From Bacteroidota bacterium (GTDB taxonomy: Bacteria > Bacteroidota > Bacteroidia > Chitinophagales > BACL12): a DNA stretch of 64,000 nt. The stretch is from positions 434,001 through 498,000 of the forward strand of contig JADKEK010000001.1 of assembly GCA_016718035.1 (NCBI GenBank), in the 5' to 3' direction. The notes under the pieces are model-generated. The model had not been told where the DNA came from. It ran no database searches and worked only from the letters and a program-made list of their open reading frames with translations. How positions within the stretch are numbered: the stretch's first letter is position 1; the number at the start of each line of letters is the position of its first letter. The translations under genes were made by a program, and so were the position numbers. Positions 55,473 through 64,000 of this stretch are shown in pieces.

Positions 55473-55748
55473 TGATAAATGGCTGAAAATCAGTATGTTA
55501 AAAGGTATTATCCAAAAATTGAGGCAAGCAGATTCCGATGGTGATTTCGATTGATAGGATTGGGGCGTATTTTCTCACCAGAAAAGTCCCATTTTTCAAG
55601 GGTTTGGGCCGATTAATGCTTTGTGAACCGCATATATTTTTCAACGTACAAACGTTTATTTCACCCATCAGGAAGGTAAATGGAAATGGCCTGTATAAAA
55701 TTGGCTGAAACCCTTTATTGTCAACAATTTTGAAGCAAATGCGAGGGT

Positions 55749-56612
55749 TTACATCGCGTTTTTAAGCGCCTGAACAACCTTGCGCACGGCCACAGCCTCT
55801 TTTACATCATGTACACGCAAAATATCAGCACCTTTTAAAAGAAGGATACTATGCAAAGCGGTACTTCCGGTTAGTGCATGTTCAGGGTTAACCTGCAGCA
55901 ATTTGCATATCATACTTTTTCGGGAAATACCTACTAAAACAGGTTTGCCAATCATGGCTATTTGGTCGAGGTGAGCGGCGAGCCGGTAATTATGTTCAAG
56001 CGTTTTCCCGAAACCAAACCCGGGGTCAATCACAATATCATAAAGACCCCTTGCTTCGAGTGAGCGGGTGGTAGTCAGTAAAAACTGAAACACTTCCTGC
56101 ACAACATTATCATAAACAGGAGCTGTCTGCATGTCCTGAGGTTTTCCTTGCATATGCATGAGGATATAAGGCAACTTTTTATCTATAGCAACCTGAATAA
56201 TGTTGGCATCTAAAGCAGCTGCTGAAATATCGTTAATAATTCCTGCACCTGCATCTATTGCTGCTGCTGCTGTCTGGGAATAGATGGTATCAATACTTAA
56301 AATGACATCCGCGAAGCGCTTATGTATGGCATCAATAACCGGCAAAACCCTGCTCATTTCATCATCAGCACTAATGATGCTTGCACCCGGTCTGCTGCTC
56401 ATTCCGCCAATATCGATAATGTCTGCACCTTCTTCGAGCATCGTCTCAGTTTGAGCCAAAGCCGCATCTACACCCTCAAATTTTCCTCCATCAAAAAAGG
56501 AGTCCGGGGTCACATTTAATATGCCCATAATGGCAGGTGTGGATAAATCGAGCAAACCATTACCCGTTCTCAAGGTTTTGTTCGGGTAGAAATAAGTAGT
56601 TTTGTCCATCAT
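55749..56612 (-). CDS. folP: Dihydropteroate synthase
   Basis: FolP joins dihydropterin pyrophosphate to p-aminobenzoate in folate synthesis and is the sulfonamide target. The 287 residues contain the signature IMGILNVTPDSFFDGGKF, GADIIDIGGMSSRPGA, the DTI(Y)S and NDIS strands (ILSIDTIYSQTA, GIINDISAAA), DPGFGFGKTLEHN and GISRKSMICKLL. The ATG at 56612 (two in a row) is preferred to a TTG further upstream. It is divergent from the DUF1599 gene with only 27 bases between, a neighbourhood conserved in Bacteroidota. Confidence 0.96.
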   Translation of the reverse strand: MMDKTTYFYPNKTLRTGNGLLDLSTPAIMGILNVTPDSFFDGGKFEGVDAALAQTETMLEEGADIIDIGGMSSRPGASIISADDEMSRVLPVIDAIHKRFADVILSIDTIYSQTAAAAIDAGAGIINDISAAALDANIIQVAIDKKLPYILMHMQGKPQDMQTAPVYDNVVQEVFQFLLTTTRSLEARGLYDIVIDPGFGFGKTLEHNYRLAAHLDQIAMIGKPVLVGISRKSMICKLLQVNPEHALTGSTALHSILLLKGADILRVHDVKEAVAVRKVVQALKNAM

Positions 56613-56639
56613 TATTGCACGAAAATAATACAAACTAAG

Positions 56640-57185
56640 GTGTCAAAAACGAATTTTCAATACGATGAAGCAGTAGCAGGCTGCAGGAACATTTTTGTCA
56701 AAAAGGTGAAAGACTACGGAACTTCATGGCGGATTTTGCGATTGGAGTCACTGACTGACCAGATTTTCATCAAGGCGCAACGTATTCGCACCATTGAACA
56801 AAATGGCAGCAGCAAGGTTAACGAAGGGGTAGAGGATGAATTCAGAGGGATTATTAATTATTCGGTAATTGCCCTCATTCAAATAGACAGAACAGAAAGC
56901 GACCCGATTAATGTGAGTGAAGAAATTGCACTTAAATGGTACAACGAAAAAATTGGTGAAGTTAAAAAACTGATGCTGGATAAAAATCATGATTACGGCG
57001 AAGCATGGCGCGATATGCGTGTGGGTTCATTTACCGATTTAATTTTGATGAAACTATTGCGTGTAAAACAGATAGAAGAAAACGATGGTAAAACACTTAT
57101 TTCAGAAGGTGTGGCCTCGCATTATATGGATATGATTAACTACTCAATATTCGCACTCATAAAACTTAGTGAAAATGAAAAATAG
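56640..57185 (+). CDS. DUF1599 family protein (tandem repeat)
   Basis: The 181-residue soluble protein consists of two homologous halves: one around VKKVKDYGTSWRILRLESLT and another around LDKNHDYGEAWRDMRVGSFT, each continuing into a helix with an R(I/V)(R/K) motif and 'EGV' and MINYSIFALIKL (IINYSVIALIQI in the first). This is the DUF1599 pattern; its function is not known. It is regularly found between folP and a DoxX fusion, as here. The start is GTG, supported by a TAAGG five bases before it. Its 3' end overlaps the next gene by 11 bases. Confidence 0.88.
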   Translation: MSKTNFQYDEAVAGCRNIFVKKVKDYGTSWRILRLESLTDQIFIKAQRIRTIEQNGSSKVNEGVEDEFRGIINYSVIALIQIDRTESDPINVSEEIALKWYNEKIGEVKKLMLDKNHDYGEAWRDMRVGSFTDLILMKLLRVKQIEENDGKTLISEGVASHYMDMINYSIFALIKLSENEK

Positions 57186-58854
57186 TATTTTGTGGTTCTG
57201 CCGTTTATTTACGGGAGCGTTATTTATTTTTTCAGGATTGGTAAAGGCAAACGATCCTGTTGGTTTTGGCATTAAGCTCGAAGAATATTACGATGTTTTT
57301 GCAGAAAGATGGAGCTGGACAAGTTTTTTATTTAAAGCTGACTGGTTAATCGAATCAGTGAATTTACAAGCTGCATTTCTCACATCACTTGAAGTAGCAT
57401 TGGGTATTCTGCTAATTTTAGGTATCTGGAAAAACCTGACCACCTGGTTGTTACTCTTATTAATTTTATTTTTCACCTGGCTTACCGGTTATTCTGCAAT
57501 TACAGGTTCTGTTACTGACTGTGGTTGTTTTGGTGATTTTATTCCGCTTACACCATTACAATCTTTTTATAAAGACCTGGTTTTGTTAGTGCTCATTTTA
57601 ATCATATTTATTTTACGAAAAAATATTAAACCGATAGTATCGCCAATAGGCGGAATTGCAATAGCCGCAATAGTTACAGGGTTTGCGGTTTATGTGAATG
57701 CACACGTGCTAAAACATGATGTGTTTTTAGACTGGCGTCCTTATGCTGTTGGAGATAGCATTGTAGAAAATATGCAATTGCCACCTAACCCCAAAAAGGA
57801 CGTGGTGGAACTCAATTATGTTTACACCAATAAAAAAACAGGTGAAACTGTTGAGCTCGCATTTTTGAATACAGAACTGGAAGATAAAGCGAAACTCGCG
57901 GAGTTAACCAAATATTCTGCCGATAAAGAAAATTGGAATTTGGATACATCATTTACGAAAGTAAAAGTGAAAGGCGACAGAGCTAAAATCAGTGATTTTG
58001 CAGTTTCTGATGAGCAGGGTGATTTTATTACAGACCAAATTTTAAGTAATCCCGATTATACCTTAATGGTAGTAAGTGAAAGTTTTGAGCACACCAGTAA
58101 ATTAGGATGGGAAAAAATAAATGCCATGCAAAAGGCAGCAGAAAAAGAAGGCGTATTTACTTATGCTTTAGTTGGTGAAGGTCGTGATGAAATTGAAAAA
58201 TTCCGTCACAATAACCAAACAGCATTTCCATTTTATACCGGCGATTATAAGGTATGTTTGACCATTGCCAGAACTAATCCGAACGTTGTATTATTAAAAG
58301 AAGGTGTTGTTATTGATAAATGGGCATGGCGCGATTTACCTTCATTTGAAGCGATTAAAAAGGAACATTTTGCGGACCGAAAACCAACTGAATTAATCCC
58401 AATTTCCAACGAAATGTTTGGCATTGGTGTTCCGGTTGCGGAAAAAATTGCCGCCAGCACTGAACCTTATAACGAGTTTTTCCTGCAAGACAGCACAGGA
58501 AATGATGTTACAGCAATGGTAATAAACGACACGGCTAATATCTGTATGGTAATTCTGAATGAATTAACTGCAGATAAACTTACGGCCGATAAATGGAAAG
58601 CTATTTTGCCGGTAATGAAAGGGATAGACTCAACAGGCAATAAATTATTTGTTGTAAGCAGTGGCTCGTTCAATATTCTGAAATTAATGAAAAAAGCTTC
58701 GGGACTTGAATTTGATTTGTATACATCAGATAAAGATGTGTTATATAAAATAATGGAACAAAACACAGGCGTAATTTATATCAAACAAGGAAAGGTAGTT
58801 GCCAAGTTTCCAGATGATAAATTACCTGCTGACTTTTCATTCTTAAATAAATAA
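57175..58854 (+). CDS. BT_3928-type DoxX/MauE membrane protein with thioredoxin-like C-terminus
   Basis: The 559 residues (ATG at 57175, preferred over a GTG six bases earlier) start with four membrane helices of the DoxX/MauE kind (ILWFCRLFTGALFIFSGLVK, LEVALGILLILGIWKN, VTDCGCFGDF as a conserved CxCF motif, LVLLVLILIIFILRK). A long extracytoplasmic region follows with two thioredoxin-like folds (residues about 260-400, PDYTLMVVSESFEHTSKLGW ... KVCLTIARTNPNVVLLKEG; and about 430-559, ANICMVILNELTADKL, VIYIKQGKVVAKFPDDKL), without an obvious CxxC in either. It may couple quinone-linked redox to envelope disulfide chemistry. It belongs to the folP-DUF1599 neighbourhood. Confidence 0.82.
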   Translation: MKNSILWFCRLFTGALFIFSGLVKANDPVGFGIKLEEYYDVFAERWSWTSFLFKADWLIESVNLQAAFLTSLEVALGILLILGIWKNLTTWLLLLLILFFTWLTGYSAITGSVTDCGCFGDFIPLTPLQSFYKDLVLLVLILIIFILRKNIKPIVSPIGGIAIAAIVTGFAVYVNAHVLKHDVFLDWRPYAVGDSIVENMQLPPNPKKDVVELNYVYTNKKTGETVELAFLNTELEDKAKLAELTKYSADKENWNLDTSFTKVKVKGDRAKISDFAVSDEQGDFITDQILSNPDYTLMVVSESFEHTSKLGWEKINAMQKAAEKEGVFTYALVGEGRDEIEKFRHNNQTAFPFYTGDYKVCLTIARTNPNVVLLKEGVVIDKWAWRDLPSFEAIKKEHFADRKPTELIPISNEMFGIGVPVAEKIAASTEPYNEFFLQDSTGNDVTAMVINDTANICMVILNELTADKLTADKWKAILPVMKGIDSTGNKLFVVSSGSFNILKLMKKASGLEFDLYTSDKDVLYKIMEQNTGVIYIKQGKVVAKFPDDKLPADFSFLNK

Positions 58855-58863
58855 TTTTTCATT

Positions 58864-59940
58864 TTGATAAAATACATATTACAACGTCTCGTTTACGGTT
58901 TCTTCGTTTTACTAGGCGTTGTAATCATAGTATTTTTTTTATTTCAATTAACTCGCATCAACCCTGAACGACAAATTGCAGGAGAAAAAGCGGACAAGGC
59001 TACCATTGAAAATATTAAAAAGGAACTGGGTTTAGATTTACCGGTTTGGCAGCAATTGGGTTTATACCTCAACGATATTTCTCCACTGAGCTGGCATAAT
59101 AATTCCGACACAACTTCACGATTTTATCTAAGCAGCGAAAAATATCAATATTTCCGTGTGCTCAATATCGGCCATACGTCGATGGTTATTAAAAAACCGT
59201 ATTTAAGTCGTTCGTATGTAAGCAAACGCAGTGTAAGTGAAATATTATCGGAACGTATTCCCAATACTTTAGTATTAGCATTAACGGCAATGATTTTTGC
59301 GACTATAGTGGGTATTACATTAGGAGTTATTGCAGCTACCCGTCCTAATTCCATGTTGGACAGAGCTTGCACAACGGGTTCTGTATTAGGCATTTCATTC
59401 CCATCGTTTTTTGTTGGTATTATTTTGCAATTAGTATTTGCCTATTTGTTGGCTTCAGTTACCGGATTAAATATGACGGGCGATTTGTATGTAACCGATG
59501 GTTATACCGGAGAACAATATCTGGAATTGCGCAACTTAATTTTACCGGCAATTGCATTAGGTGTCAGGCCCGTGGCAGTAATTACACAATTAACGCGTAG
59601 TGCAATGATTGATGTAATGCACAACGATTATATCCGTACAGCTAGAGCAAAAGGATTAAATGAACGTGTGATATTATTTCGCCACGCGCTTAAAAATGCA
59701 TTAAACCCTGTTGTTACTTCAGTATCAGGATGGTTGGCGAGTTTATTAACGGGCGCTTTTTTTATAGAAGCCATTTTTAATTATAATGGCATTGGTTATG
59801 AAACTGTGAATGCACTAAAAATGTTTGATTATCCGGTGGCAATGGGTGCCATTTTATATACTGCTGTTATATTTGTAGTAATTAGTATTGCAGTAGATAT
59901 TGTTTATTCAATTATAGATCCACGAATTAGAATTAGTTAA
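58864..59940 (+). CDS. DppB/OppB-type ABC transporter permease (lone subunit)
   Basis: The 358-residue protein has the N-terminal YILQRLVYGFFVLLGVVII helix and six further helices of the binding-protein-dependent transport family (PF00528). The EAA loop is clear: DYIRTARAKGLNERVILFRH, then ALKNALNPVVTSV, and the FNYNGIGYETVNAL end. This identifies it as a DppB/OppB-like permease of a peptide/nickel-type ABC transporter. No partner permease, ATPase or binding protein is in the window, so partners must be encoded elsewhere. A longer-than-usual periplasmic loop lies between helices 1 and 2. The start is TTG, forced by the membrane helix that follows. Confidence 0.9.
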   Translation: MIKYILQRLVYGFFVLLGVVIIVFFLFQLTRINPERQIAGEKADKATIENIKKELGLDLPVWQQLGLYLNDISPLSWHNNSDTTSRFYLSSEKYQYFRVLNIGHTSMVIKKPYLSRSYVSKRSVSEILSERIPNTLVLALTAMIFATIVGITLGVIAATRPNSMLDRACTTGSVLGISFPSFFVGIILQLVFAYLLASVTGLNMTGDLYVTDGYTGEQYLELRNLILPAIALGVRPVAVITQLTRSAMIDVMHNDYIRTARAKGLNERVILFRHALKNALNPVVTSVSGWLASLLTGAFFIEAIFNYNGIGYETVNALKMFDYPVAMGAILYTAVIFVVISIAVDIVYSIIDPRIRIS

Positions 59941-59941
59941 T

Positions 59942-60448
59942 ATGCGCATTTATTTAATTGGCTTTATGGGTTGTGGTAAATCCACCTGGGGTAAAAAACT
60001 TGCCGAAAAGCTGGATTGTGCATTTATTGATATCGATAAACGAATTGAAGCCATTGAAGGTGGAACAGTGGCGGAAGTTTTTAAAATAAAAGGAGAGGAG
60101 TACTTTCGCAAATTAGAAGCGGATGTATTGAGGTCTACTGTTTTAGAAAAAAATGCAGTCATCAGTTGCGGTGGGGGCACACCTTGTTATTTCGATAATA
60201 TGGAGTGGATGAAACAACGCGGCAAAACAGTGTATTTAAATCTTTCCCCCGAAAATTTATTTGGTCGCCTGCGCACACGCAAAGAAAAACGTCCCCTTAT
60301 CGCTAATTTGGACGATGATCAACTCAGGGATTTTATTTTTCAAAAATTATCTGAGCGCGAGGCTTTTTATTTACAGGCTGATATTAAAATAGACCCGGCT
60401 GTTTCCAAACCTAAAGATATTATCGAAAGTATTAAAGGGAAAAAATGA
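59942..60448 (+). CDS. aroK: Shikimate kinase
   Basis: AroK phosphorylates shikimate with ATP in aromatic amino acid synthesis. The 168 residues start with the Walker A motif YLIGFMGCGKSTWGKKLAEK. DIDKRIEAIEGGTVAEVFKI carries the shikimate-binding Asp, FRKLEADVLR the second Asp/Arg motif, and AVISCGGGTPCYFDNMEW the Walker B-like glycine motif. The lid is KEKRPLIAN. The gene begins one base after the permease gene. It ends convergent to the phosphoribosyltransferase with 5 bases between. Confidence 0.96.
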   Translation: MRIYLIGFMGCGKSTWGKKLAEKLDCAFIDIDKRIEAIEGGTVAEVFKIKGEEYFRKLEADVLRSTVLEKNAVISCGGGTPCYFDNMEWMKQRGKTVYLNLSPENLFGRLRTRKEKRPLIANLDDDQLRDFIFQKLSEREAFYLQADIKIDPAVSKPKDIIESIKGKK

Positions 60449-60453
60449 TGTAA

Positions 60454-60969
60454 TTACATCAAATAAATACCTTCATTTCCCGGCTCACTTAAAATTACTT
60501 TGATATGCTCGTGTATGGTAGTAGACAGCGAAAGGCCAACATAATCGGGGCTTACCGGAAATAATTTGTGTTTGCGTTCAACTAAAACGGCATTGCGTAT
60601 TTTTTTCGGAGAATAACTTAATAATGGTTTTATGGCATATAAAATGGTACGACCGGTATTGGCAACATCATCTACCACAATAATAATTTTATTGTCTATT
60701 TCTTCTTCTGTTAAATTAAGTTCCACTACACTATTTCCCGGATCGTTTTTATCGAGTTCGATATGGGTTAATAAAATATGTGCTTTAGAAATTTTGGACA
60801 ATTCTTTATATAACAACTCGGCAAATACATAACCTTCAGTTGCTTTGCAAATACCTGCCAATACTATTTCTGTCTCGTCGTAATTATCTTCTGCTATTTC
60901 AAATGCAATGCGTTTTATTTTTTGATATACCTTTTCTGCATCTGCAATTTTGGTTAATGTTGACTCCAT
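60454..60969 (-). CDS. PyrR-like phosphoribosyltransferase
   Basis: The 171 residues have the PRPP-binding loop IIIVVDDVANTGRTILYAIK and an end typical of PyrR-like proteins (KLFPVSPDYVGLSLSTTIHE). PyrR is a uracil phosphoribosyltransferase and regulator of the pyrimidine operon in Firmicutes. The N-terminal part contains AGICKATEGYVFAELLYKEL, which is as expected for the type I PRTase fold. In Bacteroidota its role is not clear; binding to pyr mRNA is not shown here. It follows the S8 protease gene on the same strand with 2 bases between the genes. Confidence 0.85.
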   Translation of the reverse strand: MESTLTKIADAEKVYQKIKRIAFEIAEDNYDETEIVLAGICKATEGYVFAELLYKELSKISKAHILLTHIELDKNDPGNSVVELNLTEEEIDNKIIIVVDDVANTGRTILYAIKPLLSYSPKKIRNAVLVERKHKLFPVSPDYVGLSLSTTIHEHIKVILSEPGNEGIYLM

Positions 60970-60971
60970 AA

Positions 60972-63414
60972 TTAATGAACTATCATTATTTTTTGTGTTG
61001 AAATACTTCCTTTATCTTCTAATATTAATTGGTAAATACCATTGTGTAATGTTGTTGTATTTATTCTAATAGCTCCATCTGTAACTATAGTGGAATAAAC
61101 AATTTCGCCTAAAGCATTCACCATTGTGATATAACCACCTTCGCTCACACCTTCAACTGTAAAGGTATTAGCAGCAGGATTTGGGAAAATTTGAATCAAC
61201 TGATGTTCTTCTGCTGCAGATTTAAATGGTGCAGTTGTAACAGTGATAGTTTCGCTCCATTCACTAAATCCCTGACCATCACAAAATGCTCTCACTTTTA
61301 TTGAATAGGTGGTATTAGGTGTTAAACCGCTTAATGTTTTGGTATTGGATAATGCTTTTGCTTTTTGAGCAGGAGCAGCAGTTGGTTTATAATAAATTTG
61401 ATAACCTGCTGCATTTGGAATTAAATCCCAACTCAACATAATTTTTGTTGCGGTAAATGCATCAGCGGTTAAATTTTCCGGTGCATCCAAATAATCATCA
61501 GGTCCACATCCCCAGCTTCCGGTTAACGTTCTAAACGCATCTGCTTTTCCGTATCCCCATAAATTGTTAGGTAATGAAGCTCCGGTAAAGGCATCACTTT
61601 TTGCCTGACTGGTTATGGCATCGCGCACTTCGGCAGCGGTGGCGTTCGGGTATTTTTGTAAATATAAAGCGGCAATGCCTGCCACAGCAGGTGATGAAAA
61701 TGAAGTACCGTTGTATAAATAATGTTGTCCGTCCTGTGACATATAATTAGCAGCTCCTTCTTCAATTAACCAGTTGGTTAAAATAGATGAAGCAGTAGAT
61801 AAAACCCTTGCACCAGGAGCACAAATATCAGGTTTAATGCGGTTATCGCGTGTTGGGCCGTGACTGCTAGAAATGTATAATGCACCAACTATATCCAGAA
61901 TTGGCGGGATTACATTGTAATAGTTAGTCATGGTATCGCGGTTGACATAACTACCAACAGTAATAACGTTATCTAAACACTGCCAGCTGCTGACAATGGA
62001 CTGATCAGTATCAGGCCCGCGGTAATTCACGATTTCGGGTAATACGGCTGCTGTTGGCAATCCTGAGGTGACATAATTAGAAAAACCCTGTAGTTGCCTC
62101 AGCATTCCACATGTCGAAGCGACCACTTCCACTGGTTGAAAACCGCCAGTAGTCCGTGCCCACAGTAGGTGTAATCAAAAATTCAAGAAAATACTGTCCG
62201 TTTAACAATTGCGCGTAAACAGCAACTTCGCCCGCACCGGGAATGGTGTATATAACAGAATCAATGATATCGGTATCAAAATTAAAATCGGATAACATAT
62301 TATAAACCGGAGTGCTTCCCTTCGAAATCCACGTTCCCGGCTCATCGCAGCTAATTCTGAAGTTAACCGTGTTAAAAGCGGCTTCGTCCGCGTACAGCTG
62401 GAAATACGCTACTCCGGCATAACTTAATTTCTTGAACCAGGTGAATTGTTCAGTTGCGGTAACATCATATCCCACATGGAAAGGGAAACTACCTGCATTT
62501 CCGGCTGCTGCCACCAGGGCTCGGCCGTTTTGTTCGGTTATCAGCGCATCAATCAGCTGTGCTGTCAGGTCTGTCCCGTCGTGCGAACCATCGTATAAAC
62601 CTACTGAAGTATTAATTACACAAGGTTTGCCAAGCGTATTGGCTCTTTCATAAATATAGGCAATGGCATCCGTAATTGTTGTGTTGAAATCGGTCTCAAA
62701 ATTCATGGAAACCAGTATCAAATCAGCATTTGGAGCAACGCCACGATAGCGGTTAGCAGCCAATCCCGATGACGCAGCAATACCGGCAACACCGGTGCCG
62801 TGACTGTAGTTTAATTCATAATCATCTGTGCTGGGGCAAAGGCCATCGGCAATCATCGCGCTGTCACATTCAATGCCATAGGTATAAGGTGAAGGAGCCG
62901 TTCCGTCGGTTAGGTTTTGGTCCCAAACGTATTTAATTCTAGAATCCCCGTTGGAATCATTAAAATCGCCATGTGCAATATCGAAAGGTGCATCAATTAC
63001 ACCCACAACAACACCAGTGCCATCGTAACCCTGCTCAAGTGGCCACATGCCCAAATAGGCAGAGTCTACATTATTATGAATAACCATCACATCATTCAAT
63101 TTTTGAATATTTCCGGTAGGAATATCAATTTGTGTAGTGATGCCTAGTTTGTTGAGTGCAAGTATATCCGCCACGCGCATTTCTGCAGAAACAATATTGC
63201 CCGCGCTGAACTTAAACTGTCCGTTGCTGTTACCAATAAAATTGCGGATTTCAGCCACATTACCCTGTACGAGCACCGGTAATGCCGTAACAGCATCGGT
63301 TTTGTCCATGGCATGTTTCGCCGATAGTGTTATGGTACTTTGTGGTGTGCGGTTTTGTGCGTGTAGGGTAATACTACCAAACAACGTCAATAATAATAGA
63401 AGCCTGAATTGCAT
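60972..63414 (-). pseudogene. T9SS-secreted subtilisin-like (S8) protease, frameshifted
   Basis: The 813-residue product would have a signal peptide ending SITLHAQ, the Asp of the S8 triad in VVVGVIDAPFDIAHGDFN (D141), the His in NYSHGTGVAGIAAS (H205), the oxyanion Asn in VAAAGNAGSFPFHVG, the Ser in LYNGTSFSSPAVAGIAALYL, a fibronectin type III domain (ATKIMLSWDLIPNAAGYQIY ... TYSIKVRAFCDGQGFSEW), and a T9SS sorting domain (IFPNPAANTFTVEG ... GIYQLILEDKGSISTQKIMI). The first frame stops at 62077 after ATTGFF; the second continues with QGFSNYVTSGLP. An extra A in the run of five at 62081-62085 explains the shift. All catalytic residues are present in the joined product. Confidence 0.88.
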
Positions 63415-63482
63415 GATGTTGATTGTTCATTTTTACAGTCCTAAAATTACACTTAATTTAGCAACCATTTAAACGTCAAATA

Positions 63483-64000
63483 ATGCATATAGTTCTGCAG
63501 GTAGTTTTTGCAATAGTTTTTGGGTTTGCAGCCTGGATGGCAACCAGAAAGTTTCTGGCCATTCGCAGGAATATTTTTTTAGGTAGACCTGAAAATCTCA
63601 GCGATCAAAAGGGGAGAAGATGGCAACACATGCTATTGTTTGCCCTGGGCCAGAAAAAAATGTTTAAAAAGCCTATCCCTGCAATTTTGCATTTGTTTAT
63701 TTATGTCAGTTTTGTCATTGTTAATATAGAAGTATTAGAAATAATTATAGACGGCGTTACCGGCTCGCATCGTTTTTTTGCACCTTATCTGGGCGGATTT
63801 TATACGTTTATGATTAGTATGATTGAATTGCTTTCAGTTTTAGCGTTAATTGCCACTTTCGCATTTTTATGGAGAAGAAATGTGATGAAACTAAAACGAT
63901 TAAATCAGCCTGAATTAAAAGGATGGCCATTTAAGGATGCGAATTTTATTTTGTTGATGGAAATTGTTTTAGTAACGGCCATTTTAACTATGAATGCAAC
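63483..64000 (+). CDS. Membrane-bound (Fe-S)-binding oxidoreductase, N-terminal part
   Basis: The gene opens at ATG 63483 and runs off the window, 172 residues seen. The N-terminal membrane domain has helices near VVFAIVFGFAAWMATRKFL, AILHLFIYVSFVIVNIEVLE, GGFYTFMISMIELLSVLALI and ANFILLMEIVLVTAILTMNA, with RRWQHMLLFALGQKKMFKKP between. This is the Bacteroidota (Fe-S)-binding protein that pairs with a second Fe-S protein (HdrD/EtfB-like quinone oxidoreductases); its cluster-binding CxxC domains would lie beyond the window. The assignment rests on the N-terminal pattern. Confidence 0.75.
   Translation, partial: MHIVLQVVFAIVFGFAAWMATRKFLAIRRNIFLGRPENLSDQKGRRWQHMLLFALGQKKMFKKPIPAILHLFIYVSFVIVNIEVLEIIIDGVTGSHRFFAPYLGGFYTFMISMIELLSVLALIATFAFLWRRNVMKLKRLNQPELKGWPFKDANFILLMEIVLVTAILTMNA

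Noticed and set aside
55328..55492. A short plus-strand protein with I-P-x-x repeats
   Set aside because: The frame is open, but it has no ATG in a usable place and no flanking start signal; the repeat itself explains the open frame.

Overview
The window is a stretch of chromosome from a Bacteroidota bacterium, most likely a free-living Chitinophagales/Saprospirales-like relative. The evidence is the AT-rich DNA (especially between genes), the TAnnTTTG-type promoter elements, the near absence of Shine-Dalgarno sequences, nine proteins with C-terminal type IX secretion (T9SS) sorting domains, and conserved Bacteroidota gene neighbourhoods: DUF3822-rsmD-coaD, folP-DUF1599-DoxX fusion, and trmH divergent from tamL. 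I saw no rRNA, tRNA, CRISPR array, intact insertion sequence or prophage.

Layout. 1-4 kb: the end of a BNR/sialidase-like secreted protein, a lone PAS domain, a MATE exporter and hemB. 4-8.5 kb: a housekeeping block (DUF3822, a damaged rsmD, coaD, a NUDIX hydrolase, pyrE, a membrane protein, a tandem OmpA-domain protein). 8.5-16.4 kb: secreted T9SS proteins, including a tandem pair of FG-GAP paralogues of which one is frameshifted. 16.5-30 kb: a 50-codon ORF, a TamL-like Omp85 protein with an in-frame TGA, trmH, a thiolase, hutI, aroC, an SDR, a frameshifted amidohydrolase and a universal stress protein. 29.6-32.1 kb: an ECF sigma, anti-sigma and beta-barrel operon. 32-35.5 kb: a metalloprotease lipoprotein, a TPR lipoprotein and the c-di-AMP synthase cdaA. 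35.7-52.5 kb: an accessory island with two copies of a secreted TIM-barrel-hydrolase-like giant and its small T9SS companion, two Crp/Fnr regulators, a serine hydrolase, barrels, gene remnants and long AT-rich spacers. 52.9-64 kb: small membrane proteins, a Fic protein with a degenerate active site beside a 12-bp-period ATTCCG array, folP, DUF1599, a DoxX fusion, a lone DppB-type permease, aroK, a phosphoribosyltransferase, a frameshifted S8 protease and the start of a membrane (Fe-S)-binding protein.

The points that most deserve a second look are: (1) the ATTCCG array with a 12-bp period next to a Fic gene lacking its catalytic histidine; (2) the duplicated 'large clan GH-A-like protein plus small companion' T9SS cassette, with a gene-end remnant flanking one small companion; (3) five interrupted genes in 64 kb, one of which (rsmD) also has its catalytic motif changed from DPPY to GPPY; (4) related GACA/TGTC palindromes upstream of both Crp/Fnr genes. 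All functions are assigned by reading motifs; no database search was run.
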